From the NCBI GenBank assembly GCA_030686995.1, contig CM060688.1, positions 201,910,718 to 201,974,717 on the forward strand: 64,000 bases of DNA, in the 5' to 3' direction. The stretch comes from Artemisia argyi. Taxonomy: Eukaryota; Streptophyta; Magnoliopsida; Asterales; Asteraceae. The position numbers and the translations under genes are program-made. Shown here one piece after another: positions 1 to 10,716 of this stretch (its first letter is position 1; each line of letters begins with the position of its first letter). The notes under the pieces are model-generated. The model was not told the origin of the DNA and did not search any database. It saw nothing but the letters and a program-made list of their open reading frames with translations.

Positions 1-85
1 GGTGAAAAGTGTTGTACCTCTTGATCTCCCAGCCACACGATTAGAACTAGTGGGATCCACATGTCAAACATCCAAGGCTGTGGGT

Positions 86-130
86 AACCCTATATAAAGG
101 GTATCCTCTCTTTCACTGTGATTGCCACAG
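86..130 (+). promoter_or_regulatory. TATA promoter of the antisense gene of element A
   Basis: A TATATAAA box at 91-98 sits about 140 bp before the first good ATG (237) of the plus-strand gene. A start near 120-130 would leave a leader of about 110 bases. The box is on the strand opposite to gag-pol, so it can only serve the antisense gene. No other promoter element is recognised. Confidence 0.55.
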
Positions 131-236
131 TAAAAACTTCATTTCCACCATTGTTAAGTTTCTCAAACATCAATCAAGAACTCAACTTTTACTAAGGTAA
201 TAGCGCGTGCGCATCCGAATCCATCAAATTCTCATA

Positions 237-2855
237 ATGGTTCGCCAACTGTCTGATTTTACCTCCGATATAACCGAGGATGAACTGCGTGAGTTCACCT
301 CGGATTATTATATTCCTCTCGCCTTGCATCCGGTTGTACCGGTGGCGACTGCATCCATTGCTGATTTCCCTGAGGGAAAAGTAGGGGTATACACGCGCTT
401 TTTCCAATTTGCGAATCAGCGCGTGCCCATTTCACTATTGTTGTGCGATATCTTTAATCATTATCGCCTTCATATATCCCAGTTGCACTGTATAGGCGCA
501 GCTAAAATAACCAATTTTGAAATAAACTGTCGCTTGTTGGCGATTAATCCCACCGTCAATCTCTTCCGCGCATTTTATCACACGACGTGGTCAAACGGGT
601 GGGTGTCCTTTTCCAAGCGCGCAGGGCAGCTGCAGTGCTATACGGAAAAACTAGATGCGCTTAGGAACTGGCGGGAGAACTTTTTCTGGGTAGATGAGAC
701 AGTATTCCCTTGGAACTTGGAGTTCTATACTTAAGGATCGTTACCAAAGGATGAGCGCCCAAACCCCGGGACGTACAGCGCAGATGACGCTGAGACAATA
801 AATGCCAACCGTATTCCCATCAACTCCTACCCAGAAGAGTTTTTGGTACATATGGGCATAAGCCGCAACTACTTCCAAGGGCCTTACGAGGTGCCAACAT
901 TTTCGGACGAGGATAGCCGGGGTGGGTGCTTGTCCTTCCTTTCCTTCGCATCTGTAGTGTAAGCGCTCTCTTGTATTGTAAATTTATGTAACTCCATTTT
1001 GTTTTTTGTTTGTTTTTGTTGCGCAGAGATGGATCTGTTCAGCGTAGTGAAGCTATCGAAGCCCACACAGGTAACCGTGGGGGTGCGTCCTTTGAAAGAT
1101 GGTGAGACACCAATTTTGGAGGCTACAGCAGGGTGCACCATGGAGATTGCGCAGGAAGAGCCAGAGAATGCCTCCTCTGAGATTTTAGAGGTGACCCCGT
1201 GCGCAGTGTTCCGAGCCTGAGGGTACAATCCCCTGAGCCATCACACGCAGAATCGTCAGAAGGCGTGGGGATCCTTGGGGCTGAGAGTGAGCCGGAGGAG
1301 GCAATCCAGGGGTGAAGCGTAAGAAGGCTTCTGGCGATGATGGCGCAGGCACATCCAAGAGAAGACGCCATGTTATCACTGTGGATGTGTCTTCAGATGA
1401 GGATGCGTCGCTTACCTTTGCTGCGCAGGATACAACTGAAACTCCTCCCCCCGAGTAAGTAACGAAACCTGTGTCTTTAGAACTTCACTTTATTTTCTCC
1501 GTTAATATAATAACTTGTAACCATTGCCATTTGCGTGCAGTGTTGAAGCTGCTGGGGATGCTGCTGCGCATATTGATGGTCTTCCGCAGGAGAGCCAAGA
1601 GACTGAGCCAAAAACTTTTGAGGATGTGTCAACGGATCGTCTCATGGAGGAGTTAAGTTTGGCTGCTGCGCACCAGGTCTCCTTAGTTGCACAGCTGAAG
1701 GCATGGTATGCTGGTGAATGTAGCAGTAGTACACAAAAGGATGAAGAGATTGCGCTACTGAAGGCGCAGTTGGCTGATGCGCGGGCTGAGGTAGAGTCAA
1801 CAAGTGCGTATGCCAAGAAGCTCGCTGAGGAGAAGATGTCTTTGCTTGCCCAAGTGAGCCAAGAGCGTTCTGCCTTCGATAAGTATAAGGGCACGTATCT
1901 TTGGGTTTTGAAGTACATGGAGCAGAACAAGAGCAAGCACTTCTCGCAGTTGGATGAGTTTTGCAAGTTCGTGGATGATGCGTTGGAGCAGCAAGAGGGT
2001 AAGCTGCGTAAGCTTAGTATAGAATATGATGAAGAGCTATACCCACACTTGGTATCCTCCATTGCTGAGCGCAGGTAGCGTTTGATTCCTTTTATTCCTT
2101 TGAATCCCATCGTATTTTTCAAACTTCCAGCATTTGAATTATTGTCTATAATACAATGGGAATGGTGTTTTATTCGCAGGTGGCTAATCAGCCATGGTCT
2201 TCGTCTGGCTGCTATGAGCACTTTAGAGTCCCAAGAAGTTAAGGAGTCATTTGGGGATGTTGTCCGATGTGCGCTGGCGCGCGGCAAGGCAGAGGCTGTA
2301 GAGGAGTTGTGTGAGAACAAGGTTTTGGCCATGCCTATTACCCAAGTCCCAGGTTACAACGGGGATGCCTTTGCTGATCTTGTCACTGCGATGGAGAAGA
2401 TGAAGCTGTTAGAGCTTCCTCACATTGCTCAACTGGAGCGCGACCAAGATTATCCCATAAGTGTCATTATGGAGGGGTTAACCTTGGCGAGGCACGCAGC
2501 AGAGGGCGCAGAGATTCAACCTGACTACTTTCTGAAGCCGGATGTGTCGCAGCTGCAGGTACCTGTCTTTGCTCGTCCACGTGACATCCTAAACCCTTTT
2601 ACCCTTGAGAAGGAGGTCCCTTTGAAGAAATCCTTAAAGGCCCATATGATGAGACTTACAAGGAAGAAGGGTGTAAAAGGGAAGGCCATCCTTTGTGGTG
2701 TTGGTGTGGCACATATTCCAAGATCTGATGGGATACCTGTTAGCGTAGCGACAGTGTCACCCAAGGATAGTGAGCTGTTGAAGAAGCTTGAGGAAGCTGG
2801 GAGTGCTGCGTACCGGGTTGGTAGCCCAGAGCTTAAACATTGTAATAGTATGTAG
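237..2855 (+). pseudogene. Antisense accessory gene of Tat element (putative gypsy-type transposon protein), 4 exons, broken
   Basis: Four exons can be read: 237-921, 1027-1454, 1541-2074 and 2180-2855, joined by GT-AG introns (922-1026, 1455-1540, 2075-2179) whose phases fit. Exon 1 encodes the plant 'putative gypsy type transposon' domain (Pfam PF04195 type). Exon 2 is acidic with a KRRRH basic patch. Exon 3 is a long Glu/Gln/Lys-rich coiled coil (about 180 residues). Exon 4 gives a mostly helical C-terminal domain of about 220 residues. Earlier in-frame GTG and TTG codons exist, but ATG 237 is the first ATG. The copy is broken by an in-frame TAA at 732-734 and at least two frameshifts in exon 2 (about 1220 and 1314). 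The protein's function is not known; a role in element regulation is often guessed. Family call from remembered similarity. Confidence 0.75.
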
Positions 2856-3593
2856 GCTGTTTGGCTTTGTTTTGTAATAGATTAACATTTTGTTGCACAT
2901 GTGCATGTTGAATCTATTCCTTGTATGAACTCGTAGTCCATAATGAAATGTTATTTTGAAGATGCGATTGTACGCATGTTGTATTACGGCGTTTGTACTT
3001 AGTTATTTGTCTTAGGAATCAAACGTAAAAAAGATTACATGAATCTATAATAACTTATAACATAATCGTGTATGAAGTTTATACGAATATATATGAAATT
3101 CACAAGTGTATGGGTTGATATGCAGCGTACTGCTAATATCATATTCAAGGAGTCAAGAGTCTTGACTCCTAATTTGTTAAACGCGCACAGTGTGCATTGT
3201 TGCGCATCCGTTGTGGGGTGCACATCGAACTTACTCCAACGTCTTGAGAGCAAGGTGTTTAACAAGGATGCGTGATCCGATGTTGATGGGTTTACAACCC
3301 TCTTACTCAACGAGTTATTTAGTAGGTTTACTCATCCTTTTACCATCGTGGGTTTTAATAAGTGCATGCACGCCATGTAGGCAGAAGATAATATAACACA
3401 ATATTGAAACATAAAGAATATGTAAACAACAAAGTAAAGTGTGTCGCGGAGTTAGCTAGAAACCGCGATATTTAATTAATACTCTTGAGAAAAGAAAAAC
3501 ATTTGCCTAGATAAAACAAGATGTAAATACATGGATATTTATTGATCACTCACTAAAGTGCGGGGGTATTCGTGCGCAGGGCCGTAACCTTTC
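2856..3593. other. Convergent non-coding spacer between antisense gene and pol
   Basis: This stretch separates the 3' end of the plus-strand gene from the 3' end of the minus-strand integrase. It is AT-rich and has only short frames without good starts. It must hold the 3' UTRs of two converging transcripts. No polyadenylation signal or terminal repeat could be assigned with confidence. Confidence 0.4.
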
Positions 3594-4901
3594 CTAAAGA
3601 TAGCATCTCTTGAGATTGCAAATATTCCATGTGCATTGTAGCTCATGGCCATCCATGTCACGCAGCTTGTACGCGCCTTGTCCTAGTGCTTCAATGACCT
3701 CATAGGGTCCTTCCCACTTTGGTCCAAGTTTTCCTGTATCTTCTGCGTGGCTTGCATCATTAGCGCGATATACAAAGTCACCTGGTCTGAATGAGGTGCT
3801 TCGAACTTTAGCGTCGTAGTATCCCTTCATTTTTGACTTGGATTTTGCTTCACATATAGCTGCGCGTTCGCGTCTTTCTTCCAATAGGTCCAAATCTATA
3901 CGCCGCTTGTCGTCATTGGTTGCGACATTAACTTCCGCAGTACGAATATTTGGCATCGCAATTTCAGCTGGTATGACAGCTTCTGTCCCATAGAAAAGAG
4001 AGAAGGGGGTGTCCCCATTGCTAACTTTGATTGTCGTGCGATGCGCCCATAAGACGTGTGACAATTCCTCCACCCATCTTCCTTTGTGTCTGTCGAGGCG
4101 CGCTTTAATCCCTTCACCCAGACTACGATTTGCGCGCTCAACCAAACCATTGGTTTGTGGGTGTTTAACTGACGCGAAGTGTTGTGTAATATTCAGGTTC
4201 GCGCACTAGTCTTTAAACGGGTTATCACGGAATTGTTTTCCGTTTTCTGAAATGATTTCCCCAGGTAGTCCAAAGCGGCATACAATATTTTCCCAAACAA
4301 ATATTTTTACCTGATTACCCGTGATTTTCGCCACTGCTTTTGCCTCAATCCACTTGGCGAAGTAGTCAATAGCCACAATAAGAAATTTCAGTCCTCCTGC
4401 TGCCACAGGGAAGGGGCCCGCAATGTCGATACCCCACTTATAGAATGGCCATGGCGAAGTGATAGGCATTAGCTCTTGTTGTGGTTGGCGCGGGATGGGT
4501 CTATGAACTTGTCAGTTGCTACATTTCTTTATCACATCACGCGCATCGCGATGCATAGTGGGCCAGTAGTATCCTGACCGCAAGGCTCGTGCTACAACGG
4601 ACCGTGGTCCTGAGTGCATACTGCATGAACCGGCGTGGATCTCTCGAAGTACGTAATCTGCCTGAAGAGGTCCAACGCACCGAAGCCATGGTTGTAGAAA
4701 TGAGCGCCGATATAGGATACCATCTCGAAGTTCGAACCTCTGTATTGTGCGCCGTATCCATCGAGCATCCTTCTGCTCCTGGGGTAATATGCCCTTGCTT
4801 ATGAACTCGATGATAGGGGTCATCCACGTAGGATCTTGTTCCTCTATCACCGTAGATATCTCCATCTCCAAGATGGATTTGTTCTTTAGGATCTCCACCA
4901 A
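3594..4901 (-). pseudogene. Integrase of element A (broken)
   Basis: DDE integrase that would insert the cDNA into the chromosome. Domains in order are an N-terminal HHCC zinc region (about 4901-4512), a catalytic core (about 4469-4206) and a C-terminal part ending at 3594. The first catalytic Asp is visible in GIDIAGPFP and the last Glu in MVERANRSLGE. The second Asp, normally in a DNGKQF-type motif, reads SENGKQF, an Asp to Glu change. A stop at 4512 falls where the last zinc-binding Cys is expected, and another stop at 4206 splits the core. With these lesions the enzyme cannot work. Family assignment is firm; lesions are read directly. Confidence 0.85.
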
Positions 4902-4952
4902 TACTTGTTTTGACAGGTGCGCAAAGCTTGTAGATGCGATCTTGCTTAGTGC

Positions 4953-5441
4953 TTATGCTTTTCTGTTTTCTCCTCTAGGAACTTGTTTAATAGTGAACCT
5001 GTCAAAACCCTGTATTAGTGACTTGGTCTTGTCGAGGTACTGAATCATGTTATCCTCCTTAGCCACATATTCGCCCGACACATGGTTGGCTACTAATCGG
5101 GAATCCACATTTGCTTCAAGGTTGCGTACACCCATTCGAGTTGCAATGCGTAATCCAGCAATTAGGGCTTCATACTCTGCTTTGTTGTTCGTGGCTGTGA
5201 ATTCAAAACGTAGTGCGTAAGTGAATTCCATTCCTTCTGGACTGGTGAGTATAAGGCCTGCGCCCGACCCATCCACGCATGAAGATCCATCCGTGAATAG
5301 GATCCATGGTTCTTGTAGTTCTGCTTTGCTCTGTGAAGGTGCGGCCTCAGTGTCTGGTTTTTCAAAGATGAAGTCTGTTAGTATCTGTCCCTTAACCGCA
5401 GTGCGTGGTCTATAAGAGATGTTATGCTCGCCTAGCAACAC
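4953..5441 (-). pseudogene. RNase H domain of element A pol
   Basis: RNase H removes the RNA strand of the RNA-DNA hybrid during reverse transcription. The first acidic residue lies in LFTDGSSCVDGSGAG, the Glu in NNKAEYEALIAG and a further Asp in NVDSRLVANHVSGEY. The fold and position after the RT match the extra RNase H described in Tat/Ogre elements. A stop just upstream (5442-5444) separates it from the RT frame and the frame also ends early at 4953, so it is a fragment of the original polyprotein rather than a separate gene. Confidence 0.8.
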
Positions 5442-5444
5442 ACT

Positions 5445-6614
5445 TCACTTTTGTAATCGCCCCGATGCGTCGGGTTTGGAGATAACTTGCTTGATAGGTT
5501 GGTCCGTGATCACTGCTATTGGGTGTGCTTGAAAGTACCTGCGCAGTCTTTTGGCAGCGAATACTAACGCTAAGACCAACTTTTCCATTGCGCTATAGTT
5601 AATCTCTGTCTTCTTGAGAGCTCTGCTTACAAAATATACCGGTGTCTGTACGGAATTCCTATCTGTCAGTAGCACTGCGCTGATTGCTCCATAAGTCGCA
5701 GACAAGTACATAATTAACTCTTCCCATAGTCGGGGTGCGACTAGCTTGGGAAGCGCTGCTATATGTTGCTTAAGCTGTGTAAAAGCTTCTTCCGCTTCTG
5801 TAGTCCAACGAAAGTCTCCCTTTTTTGTACACTTCTTGAGTGTTTTAAAGAGGGGGAGTGACTTGTCCGCTGATTTGGACAGGAATCTGTTCAACCCGGC
5901 TAGTTTTCCATTCAGAGACTGGACTTCTTTCAACGTGCGTGGTGATGGGAGTTGGATGACAGCCTGTATTTTTTCTGGGCACGGCTTGATGCCATTAGGC
6001 TCTATCAAGTATCCAAGAAACATGCCTTCTATAGCGCCAAAAGTGCATTTCTTAGGATTTAACTTCGTGTTGATCTTTCCCAGCGTTCTAAATGTTTCTT
6101 CAATGTCGCGCACCAACTCTTCTTCGGTATGGCTTTTTATGACAAGGTCATCCACATAAACCTCTAGGTTGCGGCCTACCTACTTTTCAAATGCATTATC
6201 TACCAATCGCTAGTAGGTAGCGCCCGCGTTCTTTAAGCCAAAAGGCATCTTTGTATAACAATAGACACCCTGGCTTATGTGGAAAGCTGTTTTTTCCTCG
6301 TCTTCTTTAGCCATTTGGATTTGGTGGTACCCTTTGTATGCGTCTAAGAAACATTTAAAGGGGTATCCGCACAGGGATTCTATCTTCCAGTCAATCTCTG
6401 GTAGTGGGTACGAGTCCTATGGACATGCTTTGTTGAGGTCAGTGAAATCTACGCACATCCGCCAGCTACCATCACTCTTTTTGACCATCACTGGATTGGA
6501 GAGCCAGTCATGGTAATAGACTTCTCGCATGATACCTGCGTCCAGAAGCTTGTGTATTTCCTCCAGAATGGCTTTTGCGCGCTTTGGAGCTTGGCCGCGC
6601 TTTTTCTGCCGCAC
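5445..6614 (-). pseudogene. Reverse transcriptase of element A (broken)
   Basis: RNA-dependent DNA polymerase of the Ty3/gypsy type. Seen in order are the fingers motif WRMCVDFTDLNKACP, the palm motif YVDD (about 6160) followed by LVIKSHTEEE, the thumb/connection region, and the tether motif with VYFVSRALKKTEINYS. Three TAG codons interrupt it at 6417-6419, 6210-6212 and 6180-6182, and the frame closes at 5445. The catalytic YVDD itself is intact. The nonsense codons make full-length translation impossible without readthrough. Confidence 0.88.
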
Positions 6615-6629
6615 TGGGGAGTATCCTTG

Positions 6630-7289
6630 TTAGATTTGCAACTTGTGTTCTGTAATTGATCGTGGCACGCCAGTCATGTGCTTTGGTTCCCATGCGAAGA
6701 TATCTAGGTTCCTTTGCAAGAGTGCGCGCACGGCCGCTCTGCCTTTTTCAGACAATGATCCCCCAATCGATACTTCTTGCTTCGGGTAATCAGGATGGAT
6801 TGCGACCTTCAGGTTTGATACTTTAGCTGCGTGCTGTTCTAGAGTGCGTGTCATCTCACATGTAACTGTGTTACACTCTCTAGGTGGTACTGTGGTATTG
6901 TAGAGGGTGACAATACCTCCTTCTACTGGGAATTTGAGCATCCCATGTGCTGTGGATGGTACCGCGCGCATAGCTGATATTCCTGGTCTTCCAATAATGC
7001 CATTGTATGGCGAAGGAGATCTGATCACCATGAAATTCATCCAGGCCGCCGTGGAGTGTTGCTTATCACCAACGACCACGAGTAATCGTATTTGCCCCAT
7101 GGGCCATATCTTTTCTCCTGTAAAGCCAGTCAACGACGTCGTGGCCGGGCTTAACTGACTTCGTATCTCAGGTCGCAACCTCTTGAAACAGTGTTCATAC
7201 ATTATGTCTGCGGATGCCCCTCCATCAACATACATGCAGTGGATATCGTGACCCCCCGTATGTATCTCGATGGTGAGTGGTTCCGCCAC
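6630..7289 (-). pseudogene. Aspartic protease (retropepsin) region of element A
   Basis: Retroviral-type aspartic protease that would cut the polyprotein. The active-site segment reads YVDGGASADIMYEHCF, with DGG in place of the more usual DTG or DSG. The second conserved loop reads GIIGRPGISAMRAV. The C-terminal part (about residues 130-219) is the linker to the RT. A TAA at 6630-6632 separates it from the RT frame. The start given is only the first start-like codon in the open stretch; in an intact element the frame would be continuous with gag. Confidence 0.8.
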
Positions 7290-7355
7290 TGCGTTGTCCG
7301 CAGCCAGAGCGGGGAAATAGATTTTACTCCCATAAGAAAACTTTTGGCTGACCTT

Positions 7356-8288
7356 CTATCTAGTCTTTCGCTGCCATGATTGTATCATGTAGATGGTGTC
7401 AGCCTTGTCTTTGGGTAATTCTTTCTTGCCTCCGACCTTCTGTTTGTCTTTTCCCTCCTTGATGCTCTTAACTAAATGATCCATTTTGCCATCTTTCACT
7501 AATTTATCAATTAGTTGGCGCAATTGGACACACTCATTGGTAGTATGGCCCTTCTGTCCATGATATTCACAGTACTCGTTCCCTATGCGCCGATCCTCTG
7601 GGGTGCGCATTGGTGGGGGTTTCGGGAAGTTCGCGCCTTCCGTCACAAATATCTCCCTTGGAGTCTTCGTTAGTGGGGTGTATTTGTCATTATCTCGTCC
7701 ATTCCCCTGACTGCGGTAGCTTTTGTTACGGTTGCTACCCTGGTCATTGGATTGTCTCCTAGGCTGTTCTTGTGACCAATAATTTGAGTAGCCTTTTTTG
7801 CTATCCGCAGCGGCTGCTTCCCCTTGGATAAAGGACCTCGTGTGCTTCATGAGTTCATCAAAGGTTTGGGGAACCTTATCATTTAACCTTATGATAAGTT
7901 CTGGGTTATTGATTCCATTCATAAACCATGAGATCTTTAGTATTTCGGGGCATGCCTTGATGTGTATGCATTCGTCCTTATAGCGCTCCACATAAGCGCA
8001 TGTGGATTCCCCTTGGCGTTGTTTTACCCTAGCAAGTTCGACAGGGTTCTTGGCGCACTTCTTCCTTTGAGTAAAGTTCAAGCGAAACGCCTTTCGCAAC
8101 TCTTCAAACCCATCTACGCTTCTTCGTGGCAGCTTACTAAACCAGGTTCGTGCATTCCCTACCAATGAGGAGTTAAACATGTGGCACCACACGGGTTGTG
8201 GCCAATTTTCGATGGTAGCGGCCGATTCGAAAATTTTTAGGTGGTCATCAGGATCACCTGTCCCATCATAAGTTTTAACATTAGCGGC
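7356..8288 (-). pseudogene. Gag of element A, N-terminally truncated
   Basis: Retrotransposon capsid/nucleocapsid protein. The capsid domain begins at KTYDGTGDPDDHLKIF and runs through GNARTWFSKLP and FVERYKDE-like helices (about residues 12-150). A basic Asn/Arg/Ser-rich linker follows, and then a zinc-knuckle-like segment YCEYHGQKGHTTNECVQLRQ near residue 245. The N-terminal arm is cut off: homology stops near 8288, where a short copied segment and a foreign gag fragment begin. The frame is otherwise open for about 310 codons, the least damaged part of element A. Confidence 0.82.
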
Positions 8289-8314
8289 TGATGTGTATGC
8301 ATTCGTCCTCATAG
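8289..8314 (+). repeat. 26-bp copied segment at the element A/C junction
   Basis: The 26 bases here repeat 7958-7983 in the same orientation with one mismatch. The source lies inside element A's gag, 330 bp away. The copy sits exactly where element A stops and element C starts, and its last six bases overlap element C sequence. This looks like a templated insertion made during end-joining repair. Confidence 0.75.
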
Positions 8315-8640
8315 AAGATCTTGCTCTCTATGACAATGAAAGTTGGAATGATCCCCGTGATTTGAACAAAACGGTCAAGGCAATATCTTTGCCTTCGAAC
8401 AATTCTAGCACTCCCGACCGTAGGATCATGGAACTTGAAGACCAAGTCAAGTTTTTCATGAAATCCTACGAAGCTCCTAAGCCTTCAAGCCAAGTGAACA
8501 AAATCACTCCTTCATGCGAATTATAGAGTGGTCCCCATGACACTCGTGATTGCGTGGAATTCCCCGGACAAGCTTTTGCGGATTACGCATCCTCGCGTAC
8601 CGACGAAGCGGGAGACAAGTGGTACACTTTCAAACCCGAG
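8309..8640 (+). pseudogene. Gag fragment of element C (left part, interrupted)
   Basis: Reads on the plus strand as the middle of an Athila-like gag, from IEDLALYDNESWNDPRD through RRIMELEDQVKFFMKSYE to GDKWYTFKPE. It aligns closely with the minus-strand gag of element B (13044-15122). The zinc knuckle CELCSGPHDTRDC of B is altered: the second Cys codon is a TAG at about 8524-8526. At 8640 the frame is cut by insertion of element B and resumes in register at 16714. Upstream gag sequence is missing at the 8309 junction. Confidence 0.85.
8636..8640. repeat. Target-site duplication CCGAG of element B (left copy)
   Basis: CCGAG lies immediately before the LTR start and is repeated immediately after the other LTR at 16714-16718. 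Removing 8641-16718 restores the open gag frame of element C across the site (...FKPE then PNPYGD...). This fixes both borders of element B. Confidence 0.95.
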
Positions 8641-10060
8641 TGATGCGTGGGAATTGCACCAGGCTTTACCTCTCGAGGGATCTCGAGAAGCTTACAACCC
8701 CCACCAGGCAGTGTACCTGATCGTTGTAGTATAGTATAGTGACAAGTACCGGGGGATTGATCGTTCAACTCAGGAATAGTGTCGCTAGGATTAGAAAACC
8801 TAAAAACTAGGTCTAGAGGTGAGGGATGATTCTTTTTGTATTTTTTTATATTTTATAAAAGCAAATAAAATCTTGGTTATTGGAAGAGTGGCCAAAATTA
8901 GTTGCTAATCAACTAACCAAATAACTAAGATGTAATCAAAATAAAATAACAAAAATGAAAATAAACTAAATTAAACTAGTGGTGTGAGCAATATATGGGA
9001 GAATTGTGTTTACTTAGATTTCACTACTCCCTAGATATATTTTACAGGTTAATTACTTGTTACAGTTGCGTAGATGACGGATTGTATTTCTTAATACCAT
9101 TCATGGGGTGGCGTACTTACTTCCCAATCCTATAAGCTCCTACTTAACTCCTATGTCGAGCCGGCTAAGAAGCTCCTAACATGGGATCACTAGAATTCGC
9201 TCATGCATTAAATACAACCATAAAAACCCAGTACATATCGGTTCATGTTTCTTAAGACGTTCAAGCAAGTTACACAATGGAGATCTGCCAGTTTTCTTAA
9301 GCCTAACATTGAAATCATTCATCCATTACAACTATAAACAAGCAATCAACCTATAATCAACATCTAGGTTTCATTACATCTAAGCAAACACACAATAGAT
9401 CTAGCCTAGCATGTTAAAATCGAGACAAGCATAAGATATATTCAAACAACACATAGAAATATTGAATGAATTGAAGGAAAACTTATCTCAATTGAACATG
9501 AAGGGTTTCAAGGGGTGAAAACCCTTGAAAATAAAGTTACAAATGAGCTAGGGTTTATAAAGTTCGACCCTAATATTCTCCACACAAGTTCCTCCCTTAT
9601 GAATGAAAATTAGAAAAGTATACATAGATTTTAGGAGGTGACGGCGTCAAGAGGAAAAATCTGACGCCGTCATCTCGCCGCCAATAAAGTTCTCGGACTG
9701 CCTAGATCCATAGCTAACACCGTCATGTATGTTTCTACTCTGGGCCGTCACCAAAATTACTCTTGACGCCCTTCTTTTGACGCCGCCACGTTTTCTCTGG
9801 GCTGTCATCCATTTTGCTCTTGACGCCGTCATAAAATTTTTCTTGACGCCGTCATCTACTGTTCCCAGCAAGGAAAATTAAGACTTTGCCATTTTCTTCA
9901 CTTTTATGCTATAAAAACGTCCAAAATGCTTCCTTTTCCAGAATTCACTCCCAAAGTACCTAAAATCACAAAAGGAACGATTTAGGGCAATATTTGATCA
10001 AATAAATTTAATTCTGGACTTAAATGACCCCCTAAAAACGGTTCATTTTTCGCCTTATCA
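8641..10060 (-). repeat. 3' LTR of element B
   Basis: 1420-bp direct repeat of 15293-16713 with scattered substitutions, including changes in the TATA region and the TGACG boxes. On the element's strand it runs from TGATAAGGCG at 10060 to the CA end at 8641. It contains the TGACG box array (9639-9855), a 25-base hairpin (9506-9530) and the tRNA-Asp-like segment (8721-8750). LTRs are identical at insertion, so the differences show that the element is not very recent. Confidence 0.93.
8721..8750 (+). other. tRNA-Asp 5'-half-like segment inside the LTR
   Basis: TCGTTGTAGTATAGT (8721-8735) matches bases 2-16 of plant tRNA-Asp as I remember it. After a 5-base insert (ATAGT) it continues GACAAGTA, close to the following D-arm bases. 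The same 15-mer occurs at 15373-15387, 26003-26017 and, reversed, 34123-34137. It is in the tRNA-sense strand, so the element RNA carries its complement, about 80 bases upstream of the LTR end and the PBS. Confidence 0.7.
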
Positions 10061-10669
10061 TATACCCTTACACTTAAGATTTGCTTGTCCTCAAGCAAAT
10101 GCGCTTTTATTCAAATCAAAATACAAGTTAGGGGTCATTTAACACTAATATAAAAGTAATTACAACAAATAATCGTTCCACTAAAGACCAAAGACAAGCA
10201 TGGAGGTCATACACTAGCACCTCACAAATAGTGTTTAGATACTCACATCTCTCGGGTGTAATAAAGTAATATCACAATATGGAAATGGAAAACATCTCTC
10301 ACTACCTGTCATAGCAAAATAGATTACCATAGGCTTGGGAAAGGATCAAACCTCCACCACATGGCGTAAGCACCTAGGATAAACTATCAAAGAGGTCTTT
10401 TAAAGGGTTGTAACGTTAGGTGTAGGGATATGGAATACACGTTTTTGTTGGATATAAGCAATCTTTACTGGTGGCGAGCTAATCATCTTGGTTAATTACA
10501 TGTACAATATGGCGTTGCTAAGCCAAGACTAGACTCGACTTAAGCTAATAAATGAAAAATAACAAAAACATAAAATAAACATAGAATGAAACGGGATGGT
10601 AGTCCGTATGTTTTTTTTTCTCTTCTATTTTTCTATTTTATTTTATTTTTCTTTTTTCTTGATTTTTTC

Positions 10670-10716
<47 letters not shown>

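Larger units (their letters stand above)
1..8308 (-). mobile_element. Degenerate Tat-lineage Ty3/gypsy retrotransposon (element A)
   Basis: On the minus strand the order is gag, protease, reverse transcriptase, RNase H, integrase. A plus-strand antisense gene lies beyond the integrase, on the 3' side of the element. That layout, with an extra ORF between integrase and the 3' LTR, is known for Tat-lineage plant elements. The 5' part (5' LTR, PBS, start of gag) is missing because the copy stops at a junction near 8289-8314. The 3' LTR is either left of the window or lost. Several nonsense codons, a frameshifted antisense gene and altered integrase residues show that the copy is dead. Confidence 0.85.

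Noticed and set aside
1502..2332. 276-codon minus-strand frame
   Set aside because: It is a shadow of exons 3 and 4 of the plus-strand antisense gene, Ser-rich as expected for the reverse of Glu/Lys-rich coding sequence.
8721..8750. Genuine tRNA-Asp gene
   Set aside because: Only the 5' half is present, with a 5-base insert in the D-arm region. There is no anticodon arm or T arm, so it cannot fold as a tRNA.
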